Below, one piece after another: positions 8,169-16,658 of a DNA stretch of 64,000 bases (its first letter is position 1; each line of letters starts with the position of its first letter). The stretch spans positions 15,265 through 79,264 of the forward strand of contig DAIRSE010000009.1 of NCBI GenBank assembly GCA_036804525.1, written 5' to 3'. Source of the stretch: JBFLVT01 sp036804525. Its GTDB lineage: Bacteria > Bacillota > Desulfotomaculia > Desulfotomaculales > JASEER01. A model generated the notes under the pieces. The model saw only the letters and a program-made list of their open reading frames with translations, made no database searches and was not told where the DNA came from. The position numbers were made by a program, and so were the translations under genes.

Positions 8169-10142
8169 ATGGAGGTCAAACTGGCCGCCAAGGCTGGTTT
8201 TTGTTTTGGCGTGCGCAGAGCCATTGAACTGGCCCTGAAGACGGCGCGTGAAGGAAAACAGCCGATTTATTCGTTGGGCCCCTTGATTCACAATCCCCAG
8301 GTTGTGCAGTTTCTGCAAAACCGAGGCATTAACGTGGTCGAGAACGTCAACGAAGCTTTTGAAGGAACGTTGATTATTCGTTCCCACGGCGTTGATCCGA
8401 GCGTGCTCTCCGAAGCGGAAGACCTTGGCTTGACGGTTGTGGACGCTACCTGCCCGTTCGTCCGGCGCGCACAGCAGCTTGCTTCGGATCTGACCGCTTC
8501 CGGGTATCAGGTTGTCGTGGTTGGCGACAAACACCATCCCGAAGTGCGCGGGATTGTCGGATGGACAGGGGGGAAGGCCCTGGTTGTTGAAAACCCCGAG
8601 GAAGCCCAGGACCTTCCGGTTTTCCCCAAAGTCGGCGTTGTTGCCCAGACCACCCAGCCCCAGGACAATTTTGAGGCCGTGGTTAAGGTCCTCCGCAAAA
8701 AGATGGGCGACGTAGCGGTTTCAAACACTATTTGTAACGCTGTTGCCGAACGGCAAAAGGCCGTTCTTGAGTTGGCTAAGGAAGTCCAGGTGATGGTTGT
8801 TGTAGGCGGGGCCGACAGTGCAAACACAAACAAGCTTACAAATTTATGTCGGAAGACCGGGACACCAACCTATCAAATTGAGACCGCCAGCCAGCTTGAT
8901 CCCCGCTGGTTCCGCAACGTAAAGATTGCAGGGCTTACGGCGGGGGCATCCACACCGGATTGGATTATCGAGGAGGTTGAACAACGGATGAGAGAGATGG
9001 AAGAAATCACGAACCCAGAAGACGAGATGCAGTCGATGCAGGTTAAGTCTCTCAAAGGGGGAGAAATTGTCAGGGGCGTTGTCGTATACGTAGGCCCGGA
9101 CGAAGTCCTGGTCGACGTAGGCGCTAAATCGGAAGGCGTAATTCCGCTTCGTGAGTTGTCCTGCTGTGAAGTCGCCTCCCCACAGGACATCGTCCAGGTG
9201 GGAGATGAGATAGATGTTTGGGTGGTAAAGGCAGAGGACAATGAGGGAAGAATCATTCTCTCCAAGAACCGCGCTGACGCCGTTAAGGCCTGGGAACATC
9301 TCGAACAGGCCTTCCAGAACGGGGAGCCCGTCGAAGGGGTGGTTCGCGAAGTAGTGAAGGGAGGCCTCCTGGTCGACCTCGGGGTAAGGGCTTTTTTGCC
9401 CGCCTCTCAAGTTGACAAGGGGTTCGTCGAAAACCTGGCCCAGTTCGTAGGCCAGAAGGTCAAGGCCAAAATCATTGAGCTCAACCGCAGCCGTAAAAAG
9501 GTCATCCTTTCCCGTAAGGCTGTTCTGGAAGCCGAGTATGCCGAAAAACGCAAGCGTACCCTGGAAAACATTCAGGAAGGCGACGTCGTCCGCGGAACGG
9601 TACGCCGGCTGACCGAATTCGGAGCCTTTATCGACATCGGTGGGCTGGACGGGCTCCTGCACATCTCCGAGATCTCCTGGCACCGCATCAATCACCCTTC
9701 CGAAATGCTTAACGTGGGCGACGAGGTCGAAGTTAAGATCCTCCGGGTTGACAAGGAAAGCGAGAAGGTTTCCCTGAGCCTGAAACAGGTCCTTCCGAAC
9801 CCCTGGGAGACTGTGGCCGAGAAATACCCCGAAGGCTCTATCGTTAAAGCCAAGGTGGTCAGGCTGGTGCCGTTCGGCGCGTTCGTGGAGCTCGAACCCG
9901 GCGTCGAAGGTCTCATCCACATCTCCCACCTTGCCGAATGGCACGTGGCCAAACCGGAAGACGTGGTCCAGGAAGGACAGGAAATCAATGTCAAGGTCTT
10001 AAGCGTCGACCAGGAGTCCAAGCGGATCCGCCTCTCGCTGCGTGAAGCAGCAGGGCGGGAGTTTACCGAGCTGCCGGAAAGCAAGGATGAGGGAACGACC
10101 ATCGGCGACGCGGTAGGGGATAAGCTGAGCCAGAAAGAGTAG
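8169..10142 (+). CDS. ispH: IspH (HMBPP reductase) fused to a four-S1-domain RpsA-like protein
   Basis: 657 residues. Residues 1-280 are IspH, the last enzyme of the MEP isoprenoid pathway, with the three [4Fe-4S] cysteines Cys12, Cys95 and Cys189 and substrate histidines His41 and His73. Four S1 RNA-binding repeats follow, starting near residues 296, 381, 468 and 553, each with the V-x-G...VDVG/LHISE-type pattern; the third and fourth are the most canonical. This fusion is known in Clostridia and gives a ribosomal-protein-S1-like module. The stop is followed by a strong terminator. The 140-base upstream gap holds degenerate GTCGCAGG-like words. Confidence 0.95.
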   Translation: MEVKLAAKAGFCFGVRRAIELALKTAREGKQPIYSLGPLIHNPQVVQFLQNRGINVVENVNEAFEGTLIIRSHGVDPSVLSEAEDLGLTVVDATCPFVRRAQQLASDLTASGYQVVVVGDKHHPEVRGIVGWTGGKALVVENPEEAQDLPVFPKVGVVAQTTQPQDNFEAVVKVLRKKMGDVAVSNTICNAVAERQKAVLELAKEVQVMVVVGGADSANTNKLTNLCRKTGTPTYQIETASQLDPRWFRNVKIAGLTAGASTPDWIIEEVEQRMREMEEITNPEDEMQSMQVKSLKGGEIVRGVVVYVGPDEVLVDVGAKSEGVIPLRELSCCEVASPQDIVQVGDEIDVWVVKAEDNEGRIILSKNRADAVKAWEHLEQAFQNGEPVEGVVREVVKGGLLVDLGVRAFLPASQVDKGFVENLAQFVGQKVKAKIIELNRSRKKVILSRKAVLEAEYAEKRKRTLENIQEGDVVRGTVRRLTEFGAFIDIGGLDGLLHISEISWHRINHPSEMLNVGDEVEVKILRVDKESEKVSLSLKQVLPNPWETVAEKYPEGSIVKAKVVRLVPFGAFVELEPGVEGLIHISHLAEWHVAKPEDVVQEGQEINVKVLSVDQESKRIRLSLREAAGREFTELPESKDEGTTIGDAVGDKLSQKE

Positions 10143-10172
10143 AACGAGAAAGAAATAAAAGTTTTTGAGAGC

Positions 10173-10205
10173 AGGGCGGCCTATTGGAGGCCGCCCTTTT
10201 AATTT
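10173..10205 (+). terminator. Intrinsic terminator of ispH-rpsA
   Basis: GGGCGGCC (10174-10181) pairs perfectly with GGCCGCCC (10189-10196), 7-base loop, followed by TTTTAATTTT. Confidence 0.9.
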
Positions 10206-10270
10206 TGCATTAATTCTTGCTCCGCAGGGGAATCTAGCATTAACATTTGCAAAGCGAAGGAGCAGGTGAT

Positions 10271-10984
10271 ATGGACAGGCTTCCAATCGGCGTCATTATC
10301 CTGATTGTTGTTTCCGTATTAATCTACCTTGGCTTGCTGCAGCGCATCCTGGACAGGATGAGACTTACCGACCGTGCCGCGCTGGTGATCGTCGGCGCTA
10401 TGGTGGTCGGCAGCCTCATCGACATTCCGATTCCGGCGGGCCGCAACACCGTGGCCCTTAATGTCGGCGGCGCTATTGTCCCCGTGGCCCTGGCCGTTTA
10501 TTTACTCTCTCGTGCTGATGAGGCCGCGGAGAAAATGCGGGCTCTTCTCGGGGCGCTGATTACGGGCGCGGTGGTGTACGGCGTGGGAACTTTCATAATG
10601 ACCGGTTTGCCGGAACCCGCAGGACGATATGCCTTCATTGACGTCCTCTACCTTTATCCGATTGTGGCCGCCGTAATCGCTTATACCGTCGGCCGCTCGC
10701 GGAGGGCCTCCTTTGTGGCGGCAATCCTGGGGGTGCTCCTGGCTGATGTTTTCCACTGGACCAGGCTCGTCGCGACCCGCACTCCTGGAAGCGTTCACAT
10801 CGGAGGCGCCGGAGCCTTCGACACAATCGTTGTTTCCGGTTTACTGGCAGTGCTTCTCGCCGAGGTAGTCGGCGAAATCAGAGAACGGATACAAGGGGGA
10901 CCGCGGTCGGGAGGTCGGAGCCGGGCAACACTGGACGCACTTAAAACCCCTGAAGAGGGAGGTCAGAGGGATGAAGACCGCTAA
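10271..10984 (+). CDS. DUF1614 family membrane protein
   Basis: 237 residues, with several hydrophobic segments (about 7-25, 36-55, 67-83, 95-113, 125-142, 150-168, 184-203) and a polar C-terminal tail. The RNTVALNVGGAIVPVALAVYLL region is typical of the DUF1614 family, found mainly in spore-forming and thermophilic anaerobes; function unknown. The ATG at 10271 has AAGGAG 8 bases upstream. The last 14 bases overlap spoIIP, which points to translational coupling and perhaps a sporulation-linked role (inference). Confidence 0.75.
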   Translation: MDRLPIGVIILIVVSVLIYLGLLQRILDRMRLTDRAALVIVGAMVVGSLIDIPIPAGRNTVALNVGGAIVPVALAVYLLSRADEAAEKMRALLGALITGAVVYGVGTFIMTGLPEPAGRYAFIDVLYLYPIVAAVIAYTVGRSRRASFVAAILGVLLADVFHWTRLVATRTPGSVHIGGAGAFDTIVVSGLLAVLLAEVVGEIRERIQGGPRSGGRSRATLDALKTPEEGGQRDEDR

Positions 10985-12119
10985 ACTGGGAATCTTGATC
11001 GCTTGCCTGATCTGTGCGGGAACTATCCTTGCTTATTACAGCACCCCCGGCAACCTGCCCGCCTGGGCGCCCCTCAACCTGACGCGGGAAATGGATGAAC
11101 TGTCTGTAGGGCAGTATACCGCCGTCGTTGATCAACAGGGGCGCATCGTCAGCAAACTCGGCCGCCATGTTTACAAAGGCGACGAAATCATCTCCGCAAA
11201 CGGTGAGCAGTACCGCGTTATTTCGGTAAAAGGAAACATCGCTAAAGCCAGGATGGTCGGCCTCGACCGCGACCTGCTGGCCTATATGGAGTACTTCGAC
11301 CAGTACGCTCTGCCGGCCCAAGCGGGAAAAAAGAGATCCGGAGCCGTCGCCATCTACCATTCGCACAGCGATGAATCCTACGTCCCCACGGACGGTACCT
11401 CATCCAGACCTGGAAACGGGGGCATTTACAGGGTTGGCAGCACTTTATCGGCAGCCCTTAGGGACAAAGGGGTACGCCCTATCCACAGTTTCGCTACCCA
11501 CGACCCGCACGACGCGCAAGCTTACATGCGGTCCCGCAAGACCGCCGTCCAGCTTATGAAGCGCAACCCCTCAGCCCTGATCGATGTTCACCGCGACGGT
11601 ATTCCGGATGCCAGCTTCTACCGGCATAGTATTAACGGCCGGGAAGTCAGCCAGGTACGGCTCGTGATCGGGAACCAGAATCCCAACTTCAGCGCCAACA
11701 GGGATTTTGCCAAGCGCTTAATGGCTTTCGCTAACAAGACCCACCCCGGCTTGGTTAAGGAAATCTTCGTGGGCCGGGGCAACTACAATCAGGACCTGAT
11801 GCCTACCGCCATCCTTATTGAAGCTGGTACGCACACCCTTAGACGGGAGGAGGCCCAGGATGGCATTGCCCTGCTGGCGGAGACCATTCCGACTGTGCTG
11901 GGAGTGAGCCCGGCTGTGACTCCGCGGACGGGGACTCCTGCAGGAGTCTGGACGGCATTGCTCTGGATCCTTGCCCTTACGATAATTGGCGCCGGCATAT
12001 TCCTTGTAGTCAGCGCCGGCGGTGTGAAGCAGGCTCAGGAGAAGCTGGGCCGGTTCTTTAGCAAAGAAATCGGGCTCAAGCTGAATAATCGCAAGGAGGG
12101 CGGCGAGGGAGAACGATAG
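10971..12119 (+). CDS. spoIIP: Stage II sporulation protein P (SpoIIP)
   Basis: Peptidoglycan amidase/endopeptidase of the DMP complex (SpoIID-SpoIIM-SpoIIP) that drives engulfment. 382 residues: N-terminal membrane anchor (5-23), a unique domain, then the catalytic domain with IYHSHSDESY (His130, His132, Glu135), DVHRDGIP near 205 and EAGTHT near 290. A C-terminal membrane segment (about 327-350) is unusual beside an N-terminal anchor. The gene marks the host as an endospore former. It overlaps DUF1614 upstream and is followed after 15 bases by the DUF3189 pair. Confidence 0.9.
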   Translation: MKTAKLGILIACLICAGTILAYYSTPGNLPAWAPLNLTREMDELSVGQYTAVVDQQGRIVSKLGRHVYKGDEIISANGEQYRVISVKGNIAKARMVGLDRDLLAYMEYFDQYALPAQAGKKRSGAVAIYHSHSDESYVPTDGTSSRPGNGGIYRVGSTLSAALRDKGVRPIHSFATHDPHDAQAYMRSRKTAVQLMKRNPSALIDVHRDGIPDASFYRHSINGREVSQVRLVIGNQNPNFSANRDFAKRLMAFANKTHPGLVKEIFVGRGNYNQDLMPTAILIEAGTHTLRREEAQDGIALLAETIPTVLGVSPAVTPRTGTPAGVWTALLWILALTIIGAGIFLVVSAGGVKQAQEKLGRFFSKEIGLKLNNRKEGGEGER

Positions 12120-12134
12120 TTTTTCAAAGGGGTA

Positions 12135-12617
12135 ATGCAGTTGAAGATCCTCTATCACTGTTTTGGCGGTACGCATTCATCTGTTCTCGCCGCAGCTCTG
12201 CACCTTGGTTTCTTAGACCCTCAGCGTCAACCCACGGATAGTGAACTAAAGGCCCTGCCCTTCTTCGACAAAAGGGCAGGGTCTGATTATGGAAGGATAG
12301 CTTTTTATGGGCGCGATGAACAAGGTCGCGAGGTCTGGATTTTGGGCCGGCAAGGTTACGCCAGGGTAGCCGAGGACGTGTTTAAGAGCCTGTTCCATGC
12401 CCTGATCGAGGACGGCCGCCAGCTGCTGGTCGACACCACCCCCATTCTGAACTGGCAGATGCGGATTGGCGGCTATCTTTCCAGACGGGCGCGTTGGAAG
12501 CATATCGGCTTTTTCTTGATCGCCCGGGGCACTAGAAAAGCCTACCCCCGCCTGGTGCAGCTGGTCAAACAGGCCAAGGAGGAAATAAAGAGGATTGAAG
12601 GCCATACTGTACATTGA
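12135..12617 (+). CDS. DUF3189 family protein (first copy)
   Basis: 160 residues. The N-terminal segment YHCFGGTHSSVLAAALHLGFL is diagnostic of DUF3189, a Clostridia-restricted family of unknown function. The ATG start is preceded by AAAGGGG. It overlaps the second DUF3189 gene by 23 bases and directly follows spoIIP, a clustering also usual in related genomes. Confidence 0.75.
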   Translation: MQLKILYHCFGGTHSSVLAAALHLGFLDPQRQPTDSELKALPFFDKRAGSDYGRIAFYGRDEQGREVWILGRQGYARVAEDVFKSLFHALIEDGRQLLVDTTPILNWQMRIGGYLSRRARWKHIGFFLIARGTRKAYPRLVQLVKQAKEEIKRIEGHTVH

Positions 12618-13041
12618 CGATACGCCTCTTGCCGCTCTGGCTGCCCTGAACGAAACATGGGGCGACGCGCACGTGAAGAACCCGGCGTCGCTTGATTTCC
12701 TGGCCTACCGGCAGGATTTCCGCCCGATTGGCCGGGATCAGGAGGAGATCCCGGTCTTCGCCGTGTGGTACCCCGCTCCGGAGACTCTCCTGATCCGTAT
12801 CGTCGAAAGCTTTTGCACTATGTACGGCATCCCCCACAGCGAAATCAAAATTGTGCCGCTCCGGCAGGACAGTCTTTTCCTCCGCTTCGTGGCCTGGCTT
12901 TACCGGCACGGCCTGAACCGCCTGGCTAGAAACTTTTTATCCCTTACCTGGCCAAGAGCAGGACAAGATCTCGTTGCTCACTTCCAGCTTTCGGCATTGC
13001 CTCCCCGGCAGGGATTGACCGGCCAGCGTCGAAAACGGTGA
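12595..13041 (+). CDS. DUF3189-like protein (second copy)
   Basis: 148 residues, companion of the preceding gene and probably its divergent paralogue: similar size and helical C-terminal half, but without the FGGTHSS segment. It starts at TTG 12595 after AAGGAGG inside the upstream gene, so translation is coupled. No catalytic motif is recognised. Family assignment rests on context and weak resemblance. Confidence 0.55.
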   Translation: MKAILYIDDTPLAALAALNETWGDAHVKNPASLDFLAYRQDFRPIGRDQEEIPVFAVWYPAPETLLIRIVESFCTMYGIPHSEIKIVPLRQDSLFLRFVAWLYRHGLNRLARNFLSLTWPRAGQDLVAHFQLSALPPRQGLTGQRRKR

Positions 13042-13190
13042 AAAATGGCAGTGACAGTGTTGCAAAACACCAATCCGGGTTGCAAGCGTCGAGCTATCAA
13101 CTTTGGGTAACCTTGAAAAGAACTTTTCGATTTTGACGACCGACGACTGACAGCCGACGACCGAATTGTAAGGAGGGTCTCCGGTACCCA

Positions 13191-14501
13191 GTGGGGCTTG
13201 TAGTCAGCTCTGTAAGAGAAGACAGCATTGCGGCATCTCTGCCTGTTGCTGCGGGAGACACCGTGCTAGCGGCTAACGGTACGCCCATCCGCGACTTGAT
13301 TGACTACAGTTTCGCCCTTGCCGGCGAATACGTAGAATTACGTGTCAAAAAGGTCGGCGGGGAAGAACTGGTGCTGGAGATCGATAAGGAGTACGATGAA
13401 GACATCGGCCTGGTTTTTGACCAGCCCTTTCCGCAGCTGCGCAGGTGCCAAAACAGGTGTCTTTTTTGCTTCCTAGACCAGATGCCGCCGGGTCTCCGGC
13501 CGTCGCTCTACATAAACGACGACGACTACCGTCTATCTTTCTGGGAAGGCAATTTTATCACGCTTACCAACGCCGGTCCGCATGACCTTGAACGCATCGC
13601 CAGCCAGCGCTTAAACCCTCTGTATATTTCAGTCCACACCACAAATCCAAGCCTGCGGAAGCAAATGTTGCAGCACCCAAGAGCGGGCCTGATCACGCAG
13701 CAGCTAGCCTTCCTCAAGTCAGCCGGCATAGAGATGCACACCCAGATTGTTCTTTGCCCGGGTATTAATGACGGGCAGGAATTGGACAAGACTATAACAG
13801 ACCTTGCCGGATTTTGGCCCCAGGTGCGTTCTATCGCCATAGTGCCGGTGGGGCTTACCAGGTTTCGCCGGGGTCTCTACCCGCTTAAGACTCTCTCAAG
13901 GGACGAGGCTTCCGCCCTCGTTGACAAGGTTGAACGCTGGCAGCGGCAATTCATGGAAACATTGGGCGACCCCCTCGTCTATGCGGCCGACGAGGTTTAT
14001 CTCAAAGCCGGTGCTCCGGTTCCGCCGGCGGAACTATATGGGGAATACCCGCAGCTGGAAAACGGTGTTGGTCTTGTAAGGCAATACCTTGACGCGCTTA
14101 AAATATGGTTAGGCGGTCTGACTAAACCCTTAGGCGCAATAGAAAAGATTACCGTGGTTTCGGGAACGTTGGCAGCCCCAATCGTGCAGGAAGCCCTTCG
14201 CCCGCTGCGCCGGATAGGGCTGGACGTGCGGGTTGTCCCGATCCGCAACAACTTCTTCGGGCCTACCGTTACCGTGACAGGGCTTTTGCCAGGCAAGGAC
14301 ATTGTCGGCCAGCTGAAGGGCAAAGATCTCGGCCGCCTGGTCGTCATACCCGGCATATGCTTCAATGATGACGGCCTGACCCTCGACGGTCTCACAGTCG
14401 CCGACCTGGAAGAAATGCTGGGGAAACCCGTCAGTACCAGTCGCAACCCCCGCGACTGGATACGGACTTTGAAGCAGAAGGTTGAGCCATTAACCCCTTG
14501 A
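13191..14501 (+). CDS. PDZ-DUF512 radical-SAM-like iron-sulfur protein
   Basis: 436 residues. Residues 1-60 form a PDZ-like domain (VREDSIAASLPVAAGDTVLAANG). A CxxxCxxC cluster motif follows (Cys86, Cys90, Cys93 in CQNRCLFCF), then a radical-SAM-type barrel and a C-terminal DUF512 region. It is widespread in Clostridia next to der, with unknown substrate. The GTG start is 13 bases after AGGAGGG. The 149-base upstream gap holds degenerate GACGACCGACGACTGACAGC-type sequence. Confidence 0.85.
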   Translation: MGLVVSSVREDSIAASLPVAAGDTVLAANGTPIRDLIDYSFALAGEYVELRVKKVGGEELVLEIDKEYDEDIGLVFDQPFPQLRRCQNRCLFCFLDQMPPGLRPSLYINDDDYRLSFWEGNFITLTNAGPHDLERIASQRLNPLYISVHTTNPSLRKQMLQHPRAGLITQQLAFLKSAGIEMHTQIVLCPGINDGQELDKTITDLAGFWPQVRSIAIVPVGLTRFRRGLYPLKTLSRDEASALVDKVERWQRQFMETLGDPLVYAADEVYLKAGAPVPPAELYGEYPQLENGVGLVRQYLDALKIWLGGLTKPLGAIEKITVVSGTLAAPIVQEALRPLRRIGLDVRVVPIRNNFFGPTVTVTGLLPGKDIVGQLKGKDLGRLVVIPGICFNDDGLTLDGLTVADLEEMLGKPVSTSRNPRDWIRTLKQKVEPLTP

Positions 14502-14531
14502 GGAGTTTTTGAGAGGAGGACAAAACCACCC

Positions 14532-15851
14532 TTGAATAAACCCCTCGTAGCCATTGTCGGTCGCCCCAACGTCGGGAAGTCTACTCTCTTTAACCGGATT
14601 GTCGGGACACGGGCCGCTGTCGTCGAGGCCGAACCGGGAGTTACGCGCGATCGCCTGTACCAGGACGTCGAATGGTCGGGGAAGGCCTTTACACTTGTGG
14701 ATACCGGCGGGATCGACACGATCGCCGAAGATGCCATAGCCGCCAGGGTAACCGCCCAGGCGCAACGGGCCATCGCTGAAGCCGACCTGATCATGTTTAT
14801 CCTTGACGGCCGTGACGGACTGGTCCCCGAAGATATCGAGGTGGCCAATATCCTGCGCCGGGCAGGCAAACCCGTCATCCCCGTCGTAAACAAGATCGAT
14901 AACTTCGACGAACCCCTGCCCGTGGCCGAGTTTTACAGCCTTGGCCTCGGCGATCCTGTACCAATTTCAGCCCAGTTGGGCCTTAATCTCGGCGATCTTC
15001 TGGATGACGTAGTTGCCCGGCTGCCGGCCAAGGCTGAGGACAGGCAAGCGGAGCAGGCCATCAAAGTAGCCTTTATCGGTCGTCCGAACGTAGGAAAATC
15101 TTCACTCGTCAATTCGATTCTGGGTGAGGAACGCGTTATCGTCAGCGATATCCCAGGTACCACCCGTGACGCCATCGATACCTTCCTGGAACGGGACGGA
15201 CGGCGGTACGTGTTTATTGATACGGCGGGGATACGGCGAAGAAGCAAGATTTCCGAACCAGTCGAGCGTTACAGCGTGATGCGCTCCCAGAAGGCGCTGG
15301 AAAGGGCCGATATCGCCGTCCTGGTCATCGATGCCGTAGACGGCGTAACCGCCCAGGACAAGCGAATCGCTGGTCTGGCCGAAGAAGCCGGCCGCGGAAC
15401 AATCATCGTGGTCAATAAGTGGGATCTTGTGCAAAAGGACAGCGGCACGATGAACCGTTACACCGAGGCTATCCGGCGAGAATTGGCTTTTATAAGCTAT
15501 GCTCCGCTTGTCTACACGTCAGCCCTTACCGGACAACGGGTCCGGAATATTTTAGATGCCGTTCACAGCGTCTACGCCGAGTTTACCCGGCGCGTACGAA
15601 CGAGCGACTTCAACCGCCTGATTCAAGATGCCTTCCTCGCTGCGCCCCCGCCGGCCGAGAAGGGGAGGAAGTTGAAGTGTTACTACGCAACCCAGGTCTC
15701 AACGGGTCCACCAACCTTCGTCCTCTTTGTAAATGACCCGGCGCTCGGCACCAATGCGTACCGCCGGTATCTAGAAAATCAGGTGCGGTGCGCTTACGGC
15801 TTTGAGGGAACCCCGCTGCGCATCATCTGGCGAAGAAGGGAGATAAGGTAA
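14532..15851 (+). CDS. der: Ribosome biogenesis GTPase Der (EngA)
   Basis: Tandem GTPase acting in 50S subunit assembly. 439 residues: first G domain with GRPNVGKSTLFN, DTGG and NKID; second with GRPNVGKSSLVN, DTAGIRRR and NKWD; C-terminal KH-like domain. The start is TTG 14532 following GAGAGGAGG. It heads the conserved der-plsY-gpsA block, which is interrupted here by purL-purQ. Confidence 0.96.
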   Translation: MNKPLVAIVGRPNVGKSTLFNRIVGTRAAVVEAEPGVTRDRLYQDVEWSGKAFTLVDTGGIDTIAEDAIAARVTAQAQRAIAEADLIMFILDGRDGLVPEDIEVANILRRAGKPVIPVVNKIDNFDEPLPVAEFYSLGLGDPVPISAQLGLNLGDLLDDVVARLPAKAEDRQAEQAIKVAFIGRPNVGKSSLVNSILGEERVIVSDIPGTTRDAIDTFLERDGRRYVFIDTAGIRRRSKISEPVERYSVMRSQKALERADIAVLVIDAVDGVTAQDKRIAGLAEEAGRGTIIVVNKWDLVQKDSGTMNRYTEAIRRELAFISYAPLVYTSALTGQRVRNILDAVHSVYAEFTRRVRTSDFNRLIQDAFLAAPPPAEKGRKLKCYYATQVSTGPPTFVLFVNDPALGTNAYRRYLENQVRCAYGFEGTPLRIIWRRREIR

Positions 15852-15856
15852 CCACC

Positions 15857-16444
15857 GTGGAAACCTTCGTTCTGGTGCTCATCAGCTACTTTTTCGGAGC
15901 CCTGCCTTTCGGCTATCTTGTCGGGAAGGCCGTTAGGGGCGTCGATATCACCGCCCACGGCAGCGGAAACATTGGAGCAACTAATGTCTGGCGCACTCTA
16001 GGGCCCGTTCCGGGAGCTCTGGTATTAGCTGCCGACGTTACGAAGGGAGCCCTGCCCGTCTGGTTAGGGCGCGTTTATGGTGCGCCGGGGGTTGAACTCC
16101 TCACTGGCGCAGCCGCGGTTATCGGGCACGGGTGGTCGGTCTTTCTGGGGTTCCGGGGAGGCAAAATGATTGCGACAAGTGCCGGAGTGCTCCTGATGCT
16201 TTCTCCCCTGGCGACCCTCGGTGGGTTGATCGTCTGGGTGGTGACGCTGGCCGTCAGCCGGTACGTCTCCCTGGCTTCCATTATCGCTGCAGCATCGATC
16301 CCCTTATGGTTTTACTACCTCGGCTTCAGCCGCGACTACCTGATCTTCACTTCCATTCTGGCTGCGGCGGCGATCTACAAACACCGTTCAAACATTAAGC
16401 GCCTAATCCAGGGAAACGAATACAAGTTCGGCGCCCGAAGATAG
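15857..16444 (+). CDS. plsY: Glycerol-3-phosphate acyltransferase PlsY
   Basis: Membrane enzyme transferring acyl groups from acyl-phosphate to glycerol 3-phosphate. 195 residues, five predicted membrane helices, with the family motifs HGSGNIGATNVWRTLG, GHGWSVFLGFRGGKMIATS and a C-terminal KHRSNIKRL. GTG start, 5 bases after der. Together with plsC and gpsA it covers early phospholipid synthesis. Confidence 0.95.
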   Translation: METFVLVLISYFFGALPFGYLVGKAVRGVDITAHGSGNIGATNVWRTLGPVPGALVLAADVTKGALPVWLGRVYGAPGVELLTGAAAVIGHGWSVFLGFRGGKMIATSAGVLLMLSPLATLGGLIVWVVTLAVSRYVSLASIIAAASIPLWFYYLGFSRDYLIFTSILAAAAIYKHRSNIKRLIQGNEYKFGARR

Positions 16445-16555
16445 CTGTCGGCTGTTAACTGTTGGCTATCGGCTTTTTTCTAACAAACATTGTGGAACGG
16501 ATTCCGCTTTGCCCAATCCGAACCTCTGTGTCTTAATGCCTAGTGCTTAGGTTTT

Positions 16556-16615
16556 GTAAGTGAGCAGCCGCTGGCGACGCCTGACAAACCGGGCGCAGTT
16601 TTTTAACGGCCCCCG
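16556..16615 (+). repeat. Truncated copy (C) of the covarying intergenic element
   Basis: The right half of the element seen at 21392-21515 and 52230-52355: GTAAGTGAGCAGCCG, then CTGACAAA, GGGCGCAGTTTTTTAAC and a C-rich arm. The left arm is absent. It ends just before the purL coding region and contributes the T-rich sequence upstream of a possible -10 (TAGAAT, 16622-16627). Confidence 0.5.
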
Positions 16616-16658
16616 GTATGTTAGAATAGTGGCTGTGGGGAGGGGGAGTGTTTTTACA

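Noticed and set aside
8844..9944. Long minus-strand frame inside ispH-rpsA
   Set aside because: Antisense shadow of a gene with clear family motifs along its full length.
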